A stretch of 64,000 bases of DNA from Montifringilla adamsi. Taxonomy: Eukaryota > Chordata > Aves > Passeriformes > Passeridae. Within the stretch, counting starts at the first letter, position 1. Each line of letters begins with the position of its first letter. Below, one piece after another: positions 1-12,560 of the stretch. The DNA is taken from positions 1,054,001 to 1,118,000 of the forward strand of contig JAGGNK010011336.1 of NCBI GenBank assembly GCA_017590115.1, given 5' to 3'. Under the pieces are notes generated by a model that worked only from the letters and a program-made list of their open reading frames with translations, was not told the DNA's origin and made no database searches. The position numbers and the translations under genes are program-made.

Positions 1-644
1 AGTTGTGCTGTTAGTTGATCTCACAAGAACTGCCAAATAGTCACTGGTAGGTAGATGCTTATTCTTTGATTGGAGGATATAGAAGTAATATCCTCAGAAT
101 TATATATTTAATAGTTTTACCGCAAAAATTACTGAGAGCTAAAGAAACTATAAAACTGACTGCTTTCAATCACCTCTTTCTCCCTTTTTTTTTTCCTTAA
201 TGCTGAAAGAGATGGATAAACTCTTTTCCCAGGGTAACAGCTCCACTTAGTGGTGGATGAAAACATCTTCATCGGTTCGAGCAAGTCACAGGTGTTCCAA
301 TGGCTGGCTGACATTCCAGAGCATGGAACACCTGCCTGTTAAAAACAGGGGAGCCAGGGAGGCAGGAGGTTGTTCTCCTCTGTAGACATTTACCCTCTTC
401 GGGCCTAAAGTGTATTTTACCTGGGTTTACAACAATCTATTTGTCATTAACCTGGCAAGACCAGGTCACCTTTGGGAAGCATGGGGACATTCAGAGTCCT
501 TTGGGACCTTTTCTCTTTTGTCCAGGGATGTTTTGTGTCCTGATAGACTACAGGGCTTCCCCTCCTCTTTGGTCAGCAGCACTGAGAACACAAAATACTG
601 GAGTCTGAAGAGCTTGAGGATGTGCTTTAATTGTGAAGCTATCT

Positions 645-775
645 GAATTCTGCTAGAAATTTTGAGTTTGTTTTTTTTTTTTTTTTTTTAAAAAAGAACG
701 TCTGACTAGTGAATTCTGCTAGAAATTTTGAGGGTTTTTTTTTGTATTTTTTTTTTAAATGAGTAAGTCTGACTG
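645..775. repeat. Imperfect tandem duplication, two units of about 66 bases
   Basis: The 22-base start of the unit (gaattctgctagaaatttt and 3 more bases) occurs at 645 and again at 711. Each copy is followed by a T-rich run, then an A-rich run, then gtctgact. The units differ mainly in the length of the T runs, which suggests a local duplication followed by slippage. Confidence 0.85.
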
Positions 776-3629
776 ACTTTTAAAAGTCAGTCTCCAAAAT
801 AATTTTGTTATGCTTCAGCATGGCTGAGCAAAGACCAGGTAGAAGAGTTACACAGCTGCAGTTTGATGCCTTTGCAGGCAGATGCTACCAAATTCCACAC
901 AAGTTTATTCTGCACTTTCAGAGGGATTTTTAAGTAGTGATGAGGTGATTTGTGCAAGAAAGCCATGATGTAAATGAAAAAGAAACAAGATACTTGTTTT
1001 TTGTGGTTATTTTCTTGTTGGGGGTATATATACATTACTTCATGATCCATTACCTTGATTATTGTAAATTTTTTTTCTAGCTGTGTTTTTATTGCCCTAG
1101 TCACTCTGTATTTCTATTCTAGTAGGTGAACTTTGTCATCTACTGTGTGTATAATCCATAAATAGTTTGATTGTAGAGTAGTTTCTTACCATTTAAATCT
1201 TGGTATTCATTTTCCATCAGCCTTTTCTATGTCTTTCTCTCCTTCACAGCTGTGTTCTGTGTATATTTACTGATAACTTTCTTGTCTCTAATTTAATCTC
1301 TCTTTAACCACAATCTGTGTAATTGATTATCTGCTTTTACGTCATGAGGCAGTTATTGGAATTCTTTTGATGTTTTTTATGTTCTACTGAATAATAACAT
1401 TGGGTGTTCAGGTTGGCTGTTGCAAGTAGGAGAGCAAGAAATTCACAACTAAGAGTAAGACTTGCCCATGTGTAGAGTTGTAGTAGGCTTTCAAAATCTC
1501 ACAGACTGGTGTTAGTGTATTTGCCTATTCCATTTAAAGAACGAGGACAAGTTGCCTTCTATTTTATAAGCCCCTTGCTGTAGTAAGTGACTTTTCTCTC
1601 TCATTGCTTCTGTGGGTAACTTGAATGTATACTGTTTCCATTCTTGGTTCTTTTCACTGTCTGAGCTCCTCGAGTGTCCCCTCAGAGGTGCCAGGAGGGG
1701 GGGGGCAGTTTTGATACAAAGACTGCACCTCTGAGAAGAGTTCAGCTGGCCTGAAGTTTTGGGCTGTGTTTCTTGGTCTCTGCAGATTGCTTAGCTAATG
1801 GAATGAGGAAGGGATAGGAGGGAAGAGAGGAGGTTTAAATTGGTCCAAAGGTGTGGAAGCTTTCACTGGCTTTATGTACAAGAACTTTGTCTCAAATAAA
1901 AGTATCTGAAGCAATGGAAGAAATGTCATTTTGCTTCCTAGCATGCTCAAAGCATGGAAAAGTACATAAGAACGTCCACTGAGGACAAACCATAATGTTT
2001 ACTTGTTTGCTGCCAGTTCTGTAGCCAGTTACTTCCTACATTCTTAATGAACCTTAAAGTCATGGAATGTTTTCTGACTTGAAACTGCACAGACTATGAA
2101 AGAAGTTTCCCAGCTTTTTGTCAAAAATATTTTTGAGCCCGGATTTGTGTGTCTAGCACAGCAATGTATTCCAAAGTTCATAGTAGGCTTCTCTGTCTTC
2201 CCACCTGTGCTTATGTTTCACTGTTGTCCGTGGGTCATTCCCAGGGCTCAGGGCTGTGGTGAGCAAGCCCTTTCCAGTAGGATATTCCACTGACAATAAT
2301 TGCTGTTGCTCCTGCCACCAACTGTAGTCCTCTTTTTATGTGGCAGGCCTATTAAAACTTGGTCTTTGCTAATTCCAGACCTACTGATTTGGCAGATGAA
2401 TGGAGAAACATGCCCCACCTGTTGTTGAAGCTTTGCTTGTACATTCCTGTGAGCTGGAGCTGGAGGCAGCCTCACCTGTCTTGTGCTGTTGCCTCAAGGC
2501 AGCATAATTCCACACAAACACTTGCCTAAACAGTTAAAAAAAAAATAAAATTAAGGTGGGCTGTCTGCAACACTGCCAGTTAGCCTCTTCCAGTGCTCCA
2601 TTGTCCTTGTGGGGAATCATTCTGGCCCAGATTTTTGTTGGTACGCTTTAGGCTGCTCTTGGTTTTCTTAGCAGTTACAGCTCTGGAGAGCAGTCTGCTC
2701 TCTGTCGCTGGAGGCTCTCTCCTCGCCTCTGACTAATCGACCCCAGTAATGTGACAGTGTTTACATGTGGGATTTCACTTCCCCTGATTGCATTAGCAGG
2801 TCATTAGCATTCTCTTTCCACGGATTCATTTATGAATGCTCAGTGTCCTGCTCTGCTCCTGCTGCTCATGGCTTTCAGGAAATAGCTGCGCCCAGCTCTG
2901 CTTGCACTCTGTCACCTGCCTGGGGAAGCATTCCAGGCAGAATTTCCAGGCTGTTCTTATACTGAGATCTAGGAAACTGCACTGACTTCTGCATCTGTCC
3001 TTTTTAGAGAGTCTTGGAAAAAGCTTTGATGCCTTTTCAGACACTGTTTTCTAATGATGCCTTTTTGAATAGACCCACTGAAACTTCTGGAATGAGAGAA
3101 AAAAGGAGTCTAGAGTTTGTTGTTCATGCTGCCTTCAGGGAAGAGTTACAGAGAGTAATGAATTTAAGCAGAAAAAGTGAGATCTGACTTTTCCTTCTGT
3201 CTGTCGCTCTTGTGTAGCTTCAGGAACCCCAGCCTAGAACGAGTTCTGAATTGGCTTCCACTCAAATATCAGCAAAGCCTCGAAAGAAAAGAAACATTAG
3301 AAAACGTTGCAGAACAATTGACATAATCAGCTTCATTTTATCGGTACATGTGTGTTCTTTTAGTTGACATTCCTCAGTCCACGCTTCCCCCATTACCTCT
3401 GAAATTCTGGACCATGGTTGCTCATGATGATTTCTCATTTTGAATGCCCTGGAGCATGTTTTATCACTCACAGGTTTGGGGAGATTATTTCTCTCTCTTG
3501 AAATGCCTGGCATGACACCACTAATAAAGGTGATAAATAAGGTGAAAGTAATGGGAAAGAGAGGGTAGGTGGTGGGACATAGAAATGAATTTCTTTCTAG
3601 TCTTAAAGGACACCAATTTTAAATGTGAT

Positions 3630-3671
3630 AGCAAAAAGTTAAGTTTTGTATTAGCAAAAAGTTAAGTTTTC
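3630..3671. repeat. Short tandem duplication, about 24-base unit
   Basis: The motif agcaaaaagttaagtttt occurs twice in a row, separated by gtatt. It is a simple local duplication with no sign of function. Confidence 0.85.
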
Positions 3672-6600
3672 ATCAGATAAAGCTCTGAACATGTTGTTTT
3701 CCTGATGAATCTTTTAGAGAAAAACTCATTTGAAAAGGAGTAGCAATTAGCCCAGAATTTTGGTAAAAGCGTACTTTTTTACTGGGTGGTTGAATATCTT
3801 TTACTACAGGACTGCTGCAACAGTAACTCTGCAAGGGCAGGTTTTGCCCTACATCCAAATGACAGCCCAAGTCTGATCTTCCCACCTGCTTCTGGAAATA
3901 GATGTTGGGGAGCAAATGCCAGCATAGCGTAGGGAATTGAAATTCTGAGTACTGCTGATGCCATTTGCTGGGAGAACCTGGGGGAAAAGCCTGACATAGG
4001 AACAGGATGAATTCCTGACTTGCTGATCAGTTGCTATATCAGAATTTATTACAAAATCTTGGGTATCTCTTCTAGTGCATCTTTGCACCATGTGAGAACT
4101 TGGTGCTAAACTGGCTATTTCCTTTATTTAAGAAACAGTAGTAAAAGCTTCTCTATGCATTCATTTTGCATTTTTTGCTTGAAGTAATTTTTTGCTTAAA
4201 ATAATAATTGATTGGGTTAGCTTTTTTCTGAATTAAATGTCTGCATTTAATATATTTAGAATAGCTTATAGTTCAGACATGCTTTCCTGGTCCTTTAATT
4301 CCCCTGTCATATTCTGCTGTGTGTGATTATGTGAACTGTGACTAGCTGTCTGTGTAAATTAGGCTGAGTATTCTGGTTTAGATATAGCTAGGAATTAAAT
4401 GCTGCTTTGTCAGCTGTCTCGCTCTTGTTCTGCTTTAAATGTAATAGAGATTCAGAAAACCTGTTTTACTTTTAGTTTTTGCTTATATTAAATATTTAGC
4501 ACTTTGTTCTAGTTGAGAAATCTCTGAGATTAGGCCTTTGGAGCAAAACTTGCAGAAATTGTTGTCTTGATTGGCTGCTCTGGTTGTAAAGGAACCAGGA
4601 CAGGAAATCTTTCTTGGAGGCCTGATCCTGTGCTTTTCCAATAATACACTGCTGCTCCTTCTGTGCTCCATGATGGCCTTTCTGGGCACTTTTAACCAAA
4701 AGGGAAATACGATCAGGGGCAGGGTCCTGACTTGGGAAAGGAGCAGGAGAGAGGCCACTGCACAGAGTGGATCACTCTGCTTTGGGGTGTCTGAGAGTGG
4801 CTGAGTCCCCTGTGTGTCCACACTGACCCTACAGGAGTCCCTTACTTAAACAATCTCCTTGGATTTGGCATCTTCTCTGAAAAGTACAGAAAATAGTGGA
4901 AGTGGATTGCGTTGCTTGAGTTCTGCTGGAGAAATTCTACACCAAATGCTGTAGCACAAGTAAACTACCACTTGTATTTAGGGCAAGTGTGAATGACTGT
5001 GGTTGTTTTCCCCTCTACATGGCCCAGCACAAAGGGGAGGCACCAGCAGCCCTGGTTTCAGGCAGGCATTGTGAAGGCAAGAGCTCTATAAACTTTTCTG
5101 AACAGCACAGTTAATTAATTGATATTTTGGACCTGCAGCCACTCCTGTATCCCCAGGCAAAGCCTGTTAGTGTCCTGTTAGGACATACAACTTACTGTCT
5201 GCAATGTCATTTTCCTTCTGACCAAAACAAGACTGTGCCCGGATCACCTGGAATTAGGGCCACTGTGAATCCTTTCTGTCATTAATACATAATAACCTAT
5301 TAAAGCAGAGCTGAGAAACGACAAAAATCTTATTTAAATAAGAATTTTAGAGAAACTGCTAGAATAACTCCTAATATCTAATTAACTTCTTACACTTTTA
5401 ATAGCTTTTTTTTATCCTGAATGAGTGTCAAATGTGAGTCCATCGATGTCTTCTCTACTGTGTTTTTTGAAAAACAGTTATGAAAATTTTCTTTTGGTAT
5501 TTGATCTTCATCTCCTAAATGAAATGCAGTGCCCAAACTGTGCTTTAAATAGTGTTGTTTCTGTTGCTGTGTAAATAGCTGTGCTAAGTGCATCTATATA
5601 GAATATAATTTGGCAGATGCTATGGCAATTTTGAAAACTATATTGCAGCATTTTGGCTTAACATTTTCTGGTGAAGGAGATATCTCATTTTCTGGTATTT
5701 GTGCTGCAGTTACATGGGAAGGTCTTGCAAGTGGCAGCTGGAAAGAGGAGGCCCCTGGGCTCTGGGCAGAGCATCCCGGGTGTGAGGCTCTGGCTTTGTG
5801 TCTCACAAAGTGTGGTACACGGACATACATGGCAACATTTAATTTATACAGTTATTGATTCGCAGCAGTGAAGTACAACTGTTTTCTAAATTGCTTAGGA
5901 CCATTTTGTTTGGGTTTTTGAGGGGGGGACTATTTCCTGCTAGAGGAATCTGTCTCCTATAGCCAAGTTGTACAAGGCAGCTGATTGGAGTTGCTATCAG
6001 TGGTGTCCCTTGCCAGCTGCAGGGTGGAAGCTGATAAACAAGGCAGACAGCTTTGGAAACAAACCACTAATACAACATTAGGCATGTTTAAAACCAGCAG
6101 TGTGTTTCAGCCACTCTTAGCATATGTTTATTCATAGGAAATCAGCAGTAAAATACACTGGCCAGTGCATGCAAGAGCCGGAGTCTGCATGAGGTCCTTT
6201 CCCTTTCAGACTTCAAATACATAAAAGTGTCTTTGTGATTGTTTTACAGTGGGGTTCTAATCATACTCCAGGCATAAGCTGAGCCAAGCAACTTGCCTTT
6301 TAATAGAAAAGTGTTTGCTTTTAAGCTTGTTCAGCTTGCCACATTTTTTCTGGTTTTACGTGTCTGAGTGTGTTTTTACATCCCCGTACAGTCACGGCTG
6401 TGTGTTTGCTCTTGATGCGGTTCAGAATATCATTATGTAAAATACCACTGTCTGGGGCAGCGTTATGATGGATACATTTCATTTTTGACCTGGTAGCTGT
6501 ATGGTGTTAAAACAGCATCATATGCTGCTGCCATGTAGCACAAAATATTCAGTATGGAAAATGGAAAAAATGGCAGTGCATTTAATGAAAAATGTTTTTG

Positions 6601-7420
6601 ACATAAGTCACCTTCAAAGGCAGATAATCTGGGAGTCAAATTGAATATTTTGGTTGATTTGAGATAATACCTTGCAATTGCCTGTGCTCAAGGTATGGAA
6701 ATATGTGTCAAAAAAAGAATTAAAATATCCATTTTTGTGTAAAATGTAGCTCTGCATTAAGTAACTGGATAGGATTGTACATGCAAGCAGTTGTAATTTA
6801 ACTGAGAGCATATTATTTAAAAATAGTGGCCAGCAGCAGAACTATAGCCAGCTGACAAGAAAATAAGAGTTCTGGCCTCCTGAATACCCTTGTTATTAGG
6901 AAAACCATCTGGCAGTGTAATAGCTCTGAGTGTTATTTCTTTCAGCCTCTTATCTTTGGTTGTTAGCTGTCTTAATAGAGTTTAATATAATAGAAATTAA
7001 TTGACCTCCATAACTTAATTGATGCCATTTCATTCATTTCCCTCCCAGCATATTCTTCATTCTGAATTGATGCTACACCATCACATTGTGTTTTTCCTGT
7101 GAAGATTCTCCTTTCTTATTGTTTTGCTTTATCAATATCTGAGCCAAATGGCTTCTTGAATCTTGACAGGCAGTAGAAACAAAATTTTTCTGGTTTAGCT
7201 TAAGTATGGTGGCAACTTGAGTCTTGGCTGCAAAGATTGCCTGAATAAAATGGTAATGAATAAGTTGCTGTAAAGGGCATTTTGTAACTTACCAGTGTTT
7301 TCTCTGTTCCCACATACTAGCATAAATATAAGAATAAACTGAATTTCTGCCAAATGTATGACTCCTACAGAGTTGCATCCCTGAACTCAAAGGTTCCTGT
7401 TCTGAGCATGGTGGACTGTA

Positions 7421-8965
7421 TGTCCTGGTTCTGGCCAGGACAGGGTTAATTTCTGCAGTCTGGAGGGGACCTCCTCTTTAGGAGGATGGTTTTCCCCAGC
7501 TTCTCACTCCTTTTTCCTCCTTTAGGCCTGTTACAACAGAATTTTTTGAGAATTTTGTATTTCCCTTGGATGCTAAGGAAAGCATTTTCTTGTTGCTATG
7601 TCTGCTATGACTTCTCAGTGCACACACAGAGATTTCTGGGAAGGTCACTCAAAGATCTGCCCCAAGGGTGGGCAGTCATGAGTGCCATGGAATATGTAGA
7701 AAATGGGCCAGTATTAGGGGAAATTCCCTGTTCTGATGGTTTGAAGGTTCACCCCTGAACAACAACAGGACCCTGGTGAGGTGACAGAATATTTGCAAGG
7801 AGAATGCTATGGCAACTCCAGAGAGGAACAGCTTATTGCAGTGTTCTGGGTCCTGGCTGCTCTTCAGCAGACACAGTTCAAGACTGGGCAGCACCCTCAG
7901 GGTGAGGAGGAGGAGGAGAAAGTCAGACCTACAGGCACTGTGGCCGCTCAAACTGAGCTGAACCAGAGGAACAGCCTGTAGCAGTTGGTCCTGTACAGAA
8001 GGAGAAATCCAAGACCAAATCAGTTTGCATAGCAAGGGATGAAGAGGAAGCAGGGCCCTCACAACGGGAGGAAGAGGCAGGGCCACCTGATAATCACCTG
8101 ATCCATATTCTGGACAGAGCTGTCAGATTAAGATTTCAGCCACCAGACTGGTGAGCCCCTGGTGACTTGGCTGCTCCAGTGCTGGGATATCACGGCCCAT
8201 GCTGTGGAAGCCAAGCACCTGGGAACACTGGGATGTGGGCATTGACAAGGGGACTGGGAAGAGGACAAACTCTGAGTCTCTGGAGGCCACTCCTGCCAAG
8301 TGTGCAGCAGTGGTGTCCTGAGGATGATCTAGTGGTGCGCACAGGCAGGTGGAATGCCACGGAGAAAGGTACCCAGTACCTGAGACAATCAGCTGTGCTG
8401 GAGGTAATCTGTAAGGGTTCAAATTACAGGAGTCCGCTATAGATCCAGATGAGGTCCAGAGGACACAATCCACATGGTGGAAATTTGTATGGAGTGTGCC
8501 ATTGTTGTGTGCCAGCTCACTGGCATTGATGTCAATGAAAGGTGAACAAGCAGTTCAGGTGACTGCCTGACTCCAGCAATATGAAAACCATCGCCCTGCC
8601 TCCCTAACAACTCGTGTCTCAGCTGTGGAAAGACAGTCCAAGACTCTTGGCAGACTGGAAAGTCTCGAGCAAGTTGGAGAGGAAACATCCCGTGTCCCAC
8701 CAGGGCAGACCAGAGTCTCTGCTACTGGGAGCAAGCATGCCCTGCTTGAGAGAGGGGTTCACACCACGAGGTACACTGGGGTTTTACCTGCATGACCAGA
8801 TGGAGGACAGGAGGTAGGGGGATGGAAAACCCACCTCTGCAACACGGGTATGTGAGTTGAGAGGAGGAAATTCTTTTAGGGTAAATGCAGCTCCAGTTTC
8901 CATTGGACAAGTCCTTAGACAGGAGGGGACAGGGAATGAATGCAGCATGGTTTGGAGAGTCTGAG
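7421..8965 (+). mobile_element. Endogenous retrovirus relic (songbird ERVL-like), 5' LTR start plus gag part
   Basis: The element begins at 7421 with TGTCCTGGTT and a GGTTAAT-containing segment, the typical opening of a widespread songbird retroviral LTR. Beyond about 7456 the match to that LTR is unclear. A gag-like internal part follows from about 7740. I see no 3' LTR, no primer-binding site I would trust, and no pol or env, so this is a truncated, decayed insertion on the + strand within the intron. The right boundary is approximate: coding-like similarity fades between 8900 and 9000. The family name rests on recognised resemblance, not on a database search. Confidence 0.75.
7770..8960 (+). 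pseudogene. Degraded retroviral gag-like coding sequence
   Basis: Coding-like sequence runs on the + strand but is broken. One frame holds an acidic Glu-rich run (GAG repeats near 7905-7920) and stops at 7979-7981. A second frame continues from about 7980 with further Glu/Ala/Gly/Pro-rich sequence. A third open stretch (about 8221-8439) has a Leu/Trp/Arg-rich segment typical of this gag family and stops at 8440-8442. A fourth stretch with coiled-coil character follows near 8580-8700. At least two frame changes and several stops mean no protein can be made. The gag assignment comes from resemblance to songbird ERVL-type gag. Confidence 0.7.
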
Positions 8966-10129
8966 TGTGAACATTGAATCAGGAACAACCATTCCTTAAT
9001 GGCAGCACTGTTAAATAGCAATATTTCTGCTTCTGGAGGGTTTTCTGTAGACTAGAACTGAGAACAAACCAACCTGCCCTTCCTGGCAGTGTGGTAGAAT
9101 GGCAGACTGAGGAGGATGGATGGCAGGATTTCCAAGTTTGTTTTAATACCATGTGCAGCATAGCCTGAGATGGCAAACAGCTGTATCTGACTCTGAGGAC
9201 TTCATCTGCTAAAAATAAATAGACTTACTAGTTCTCAGAGATTTTCTTTAAAGACTCAGTTTTTATACTATAGTTTTAATGATTTGTACTAGAAGAGTAT
9301 TCTGCTCAGCAAGGGATAAGATTAAAGAAACTGTTAAAGCTTTCCTCCCTAAAGCAAAACAACTCCATGAAACAGTCTCAGTCACAAGAAGGCACAGCAC
9401 AAAATTCAAAGAATACACACAATATTTACCAAACCAGAAGTGATGTTGATAATCAGGTGAAGAATTCTGTCCTATTTTTATCTGTAAAGTAGATCTCTGA
9501 AATTAAAATTAGTTATACTTTTTTTTTTCTCCTGTTGAAGAGTGAGAAGTTATTTGAAATGTGAGATTTGGTAGTGCTTTCCACTTCCAAGTGCTAAATA
9601 AATTCTGAAAATAATACAAAAATAACACAGAAAATGACTATCATCAGAAAATGAGAAGTCCAAGATGCAAGACATGGCTAATGACAATGGCAAGGGGAGA
9701 CCAAGGGAGACTGGATGGTCAGGCACTGTGGGCAGCAGGGAGAACATGGCTCTTCAGCTTTTTATACTTTGGAGCCAAGCCCTTTCAGAGATGAAGAGAA
9801 TTGTGTCTGTCTTCATCAATTACATTCAAATCACATTTTCTTGGTATTTTCATTGCAACTGCAAGATGGAAGGCGTTATTTTACATGACAGCTGAGTTGC
9901 TGGAAGTCATGCTGTGGGTGGACATGATCTGGGAAGACACATCTGGGTAATCTTTAGTTTCATCCCTACCATGCAAAACTTTTCTGTCCCATGGCACATG
10001 CAAAGCTTTTTCCCTATAGTAGCAAAATTACCACAGTTTTTAGAAAGACACCACTCTTCTCCATTGGGGAAAAAAATGTGTCTTGGGGCACTGAAAAGTG
10101 AGAAGAAGGAAGTTGAGGGAGGTAATTCT

Positions 10130-10645
10130 GCCCCTCAGTTCTGGAGAGGCCTCATCTGGAGAGCTGCGTCCACTTCTGGGCATCTCTGTACAGGAGAGTC
10201 CCGGAGTGAATCCACAGGAGGGCTTTGGAGATATTGTGGAGACTGGAACACCTCAGTTATGAGGGAGGGTGAGGGAGCTGGGCCTCTTCAGGGCTGAAGA
10301 AGACTGTGAGGGGGTCTTATCAACATATATCAGTATTCAGAGGATGGAGCCAGGCTCCTCTTGGTAGTGTCAAGCAATAGGATGAGAGGCAACAAGCAGA
10401 AACTGGAACAAAGGAAACCTTACCTGAACATGAGGAGGAAAAACTTTATTGTGATGGTGACTGAGTGCTAGAAAGGTTGCCCAGAGAGGTGGTGGAGTAT
10501 CCTTCACTGGAGATGGATGCCCACCTGGACAATGTCCTAAGTAACGTGCTCTGAGGGGATGCTGCTTGAACAGTGACATTGGACTAGATGATCCCAACTA
10601 TGGTCCTTACCCACCTTGCCCATTTTTGAATCTGTGATTCTTTGG
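10130..10645 (+). mobile_element. CR1 LINE fragment (3' part)
   Basis: The sequence follows the well-known 3' region of avian CR1: a segment like ctggagaggcctcatctgga, then aagcagaaactggaacaaag, a segment containing cccagagaggtggtggag, the ttggactagatgatc signature, and the terminal attctgtgattct-type tail at about 10632-10645. It is 5'-truncated, as most CR1 copies are, and many substitutions suggest moderate age. It lies on the + strand, the same orientation as EHBP1, and carries no usable open frame. Confidence 0.9.
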
Positions 10646-12399
10646 AAGTGAATCTTTGGATTCTTTGTGGTTGGTTGTTTTTCTACCTGTCAGGCAAAGA
10701 TGAGTTGGAGTAACAGGCTGTGGTTTAGAGCTGATGGTATGTGCAATACAGTACCCGTATGGAATGGCCAGTTGTGTGGGTGGGATGGAATACTTGTGCT
10801 GAAGAATGATCTATCAGGGCATGGTTGCTTCAAATTGCTGAGTAATGCTGAAGATATTAATCTCTATCACTGCAATGAAAAGCTCTCACATTGTCTTCAA
10901 GTTCAGGATGAGTAGGGATTAACACTCTTTAAAGCAGTTTGATTTGAAACTGGGTATGGTGGCACAAGAAGCTGTGCTTATTCTCCCCATCTTGTGTGAA
11001 ACCTCCACTCTGTGACACTCTTCTTGTCCCATGCTAGCTGGGAAGTTTTTGACTGGTTATCAAGGCTGGTCTCCACTGGTGCACAGTGATGGGCAACATC
11101 ATGGCAGAAATTCTGAAGCCTGCTGATCCAGACTGGCGAGAAACAGAAACATCTGTGTGGTAATGCCAGCTATTAGGCTGGACCTTAGAATTTGAAAGGA
11201 AGGAAATGAAATGGTGTGGGACCACCATCTTGTAGCATCTGGATTTCCCCTAAAGCTTTAAATCAGGGCAGAGTTTAATGCACCCTGACCAGTGTGTGCT
11301 GGTGAAAGCCCGTGCAGAACGCTAACTTTGCGTAGTGCTAGCAGTGTGCTACAACCACTTGATGGCAGCCTTTGATTTGGTACATGCCTCATTAGCCGGA
11401 GCACAGTGCAGTGTGGCTGTAGTATTTGTAATGGAATAACACATAAGAACTAAAGACTGCAAGGTATCTGGTTAATGTAGAGATGAAATGAATGAAACAG
11501 CAAGGCTAAGCTTTCCTGACCCTTCATGAGAGAATAGATGAAAAAAGGAAGAATGAGGTATTGTGCCGAAGGGAGATGATGAAATTCAAGATCCACACAC
11601 ATAATCTCTGGCTCAGCCTCTGAAATGTTAATCCTTGGCTAGAATTATTTGAGCTGTAGATTGCAATTTATCATCAAAATGGCACTGTGTCAAACAATAC
11701 TTCTTGTATGTGTGATGTTTAGAACTATCCAATTTTAATATAAAATGGTTCACAGAGCACTGTCTAACATTTAAGTAGCAACTCGTTAAGCTCAGGATAT
11801 TTTTGCTTATTTATGTGGACTTGTGGTAATCATGTAGATTTCTATTCCATAGATCACTCTTTGGGTCTTTTAGCTATGGAGTATGTTTGAGGGAGTGACC
11901 TGTTTTGATCAGAGCAGTGACAGGTGATGGGACTACTTGGCAGTAATTCTAACATACAGTGTCCAGGATGGGGTTTTTTGAGGTGCTCAGTTAATTTTTA
12001 CAATGAAGAAATCTGCCAGAAATTTGTTGATGGCTTAGAAATCCCCAAATTTAAAATAATGTTTTGCTGAGTTGCACAAACAATTATTTTGAAGTTACAA
12101 TATTTTCTCATTATGTTTTACAAGCTAGAATGTCCTTCAGGTTTTTCTTTACTTGCTTTTAAAGTATGCCAGTAGAGGGAGTAGAAAAATTATCATCCAG
12201 TAAGGATATAATATTAAGCACTAAAATTCAGCCTTTTCTCCTTTAGAAATCTTAGTTTTCATACTGCAGTCTGAAAATAAAAGAAGATGAGCACAGTTCA
12301 GACAGTTTCTGAAATGTGAGGCCATGTGAAAGAGCGTAATTATTAGACAGGAATGTTTATATCCAAATGCATATTTAGAGATATGAATTGCAGTAGCAG

Positions 12400-12560
12400 T
12401 TTTTTCCCCTAAAACTTATGCTTTATTGGAAAATCACAAGGTGATTTTGTAATTACAGCAGACCCCAGCATGTTTTAGTGCATGCTAATTAATTCATTTC
12501 TCTGCATTTATTTTGAAAAGAGGCCTCTATATAAATGTGCAATAAATCGTGTAAGGCTTC
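12400..12560. promoter_or_regulatory. Possible conserved non-coding element
   Basis: A motif-dense AT-rich block contains an 8-base inverted repeat (aaaatcac at 12430-12437, gtgatttt at 12441-12448), then GTAATTACAG, CATGCTAATTAATTC and ATAAATGTGCAATAAA. Such clusters of TAAT homeodomain cores are typical of vertebrate developmental enhancers. This is pattern recognition only; I have no alignment. Confidence 0.25.
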
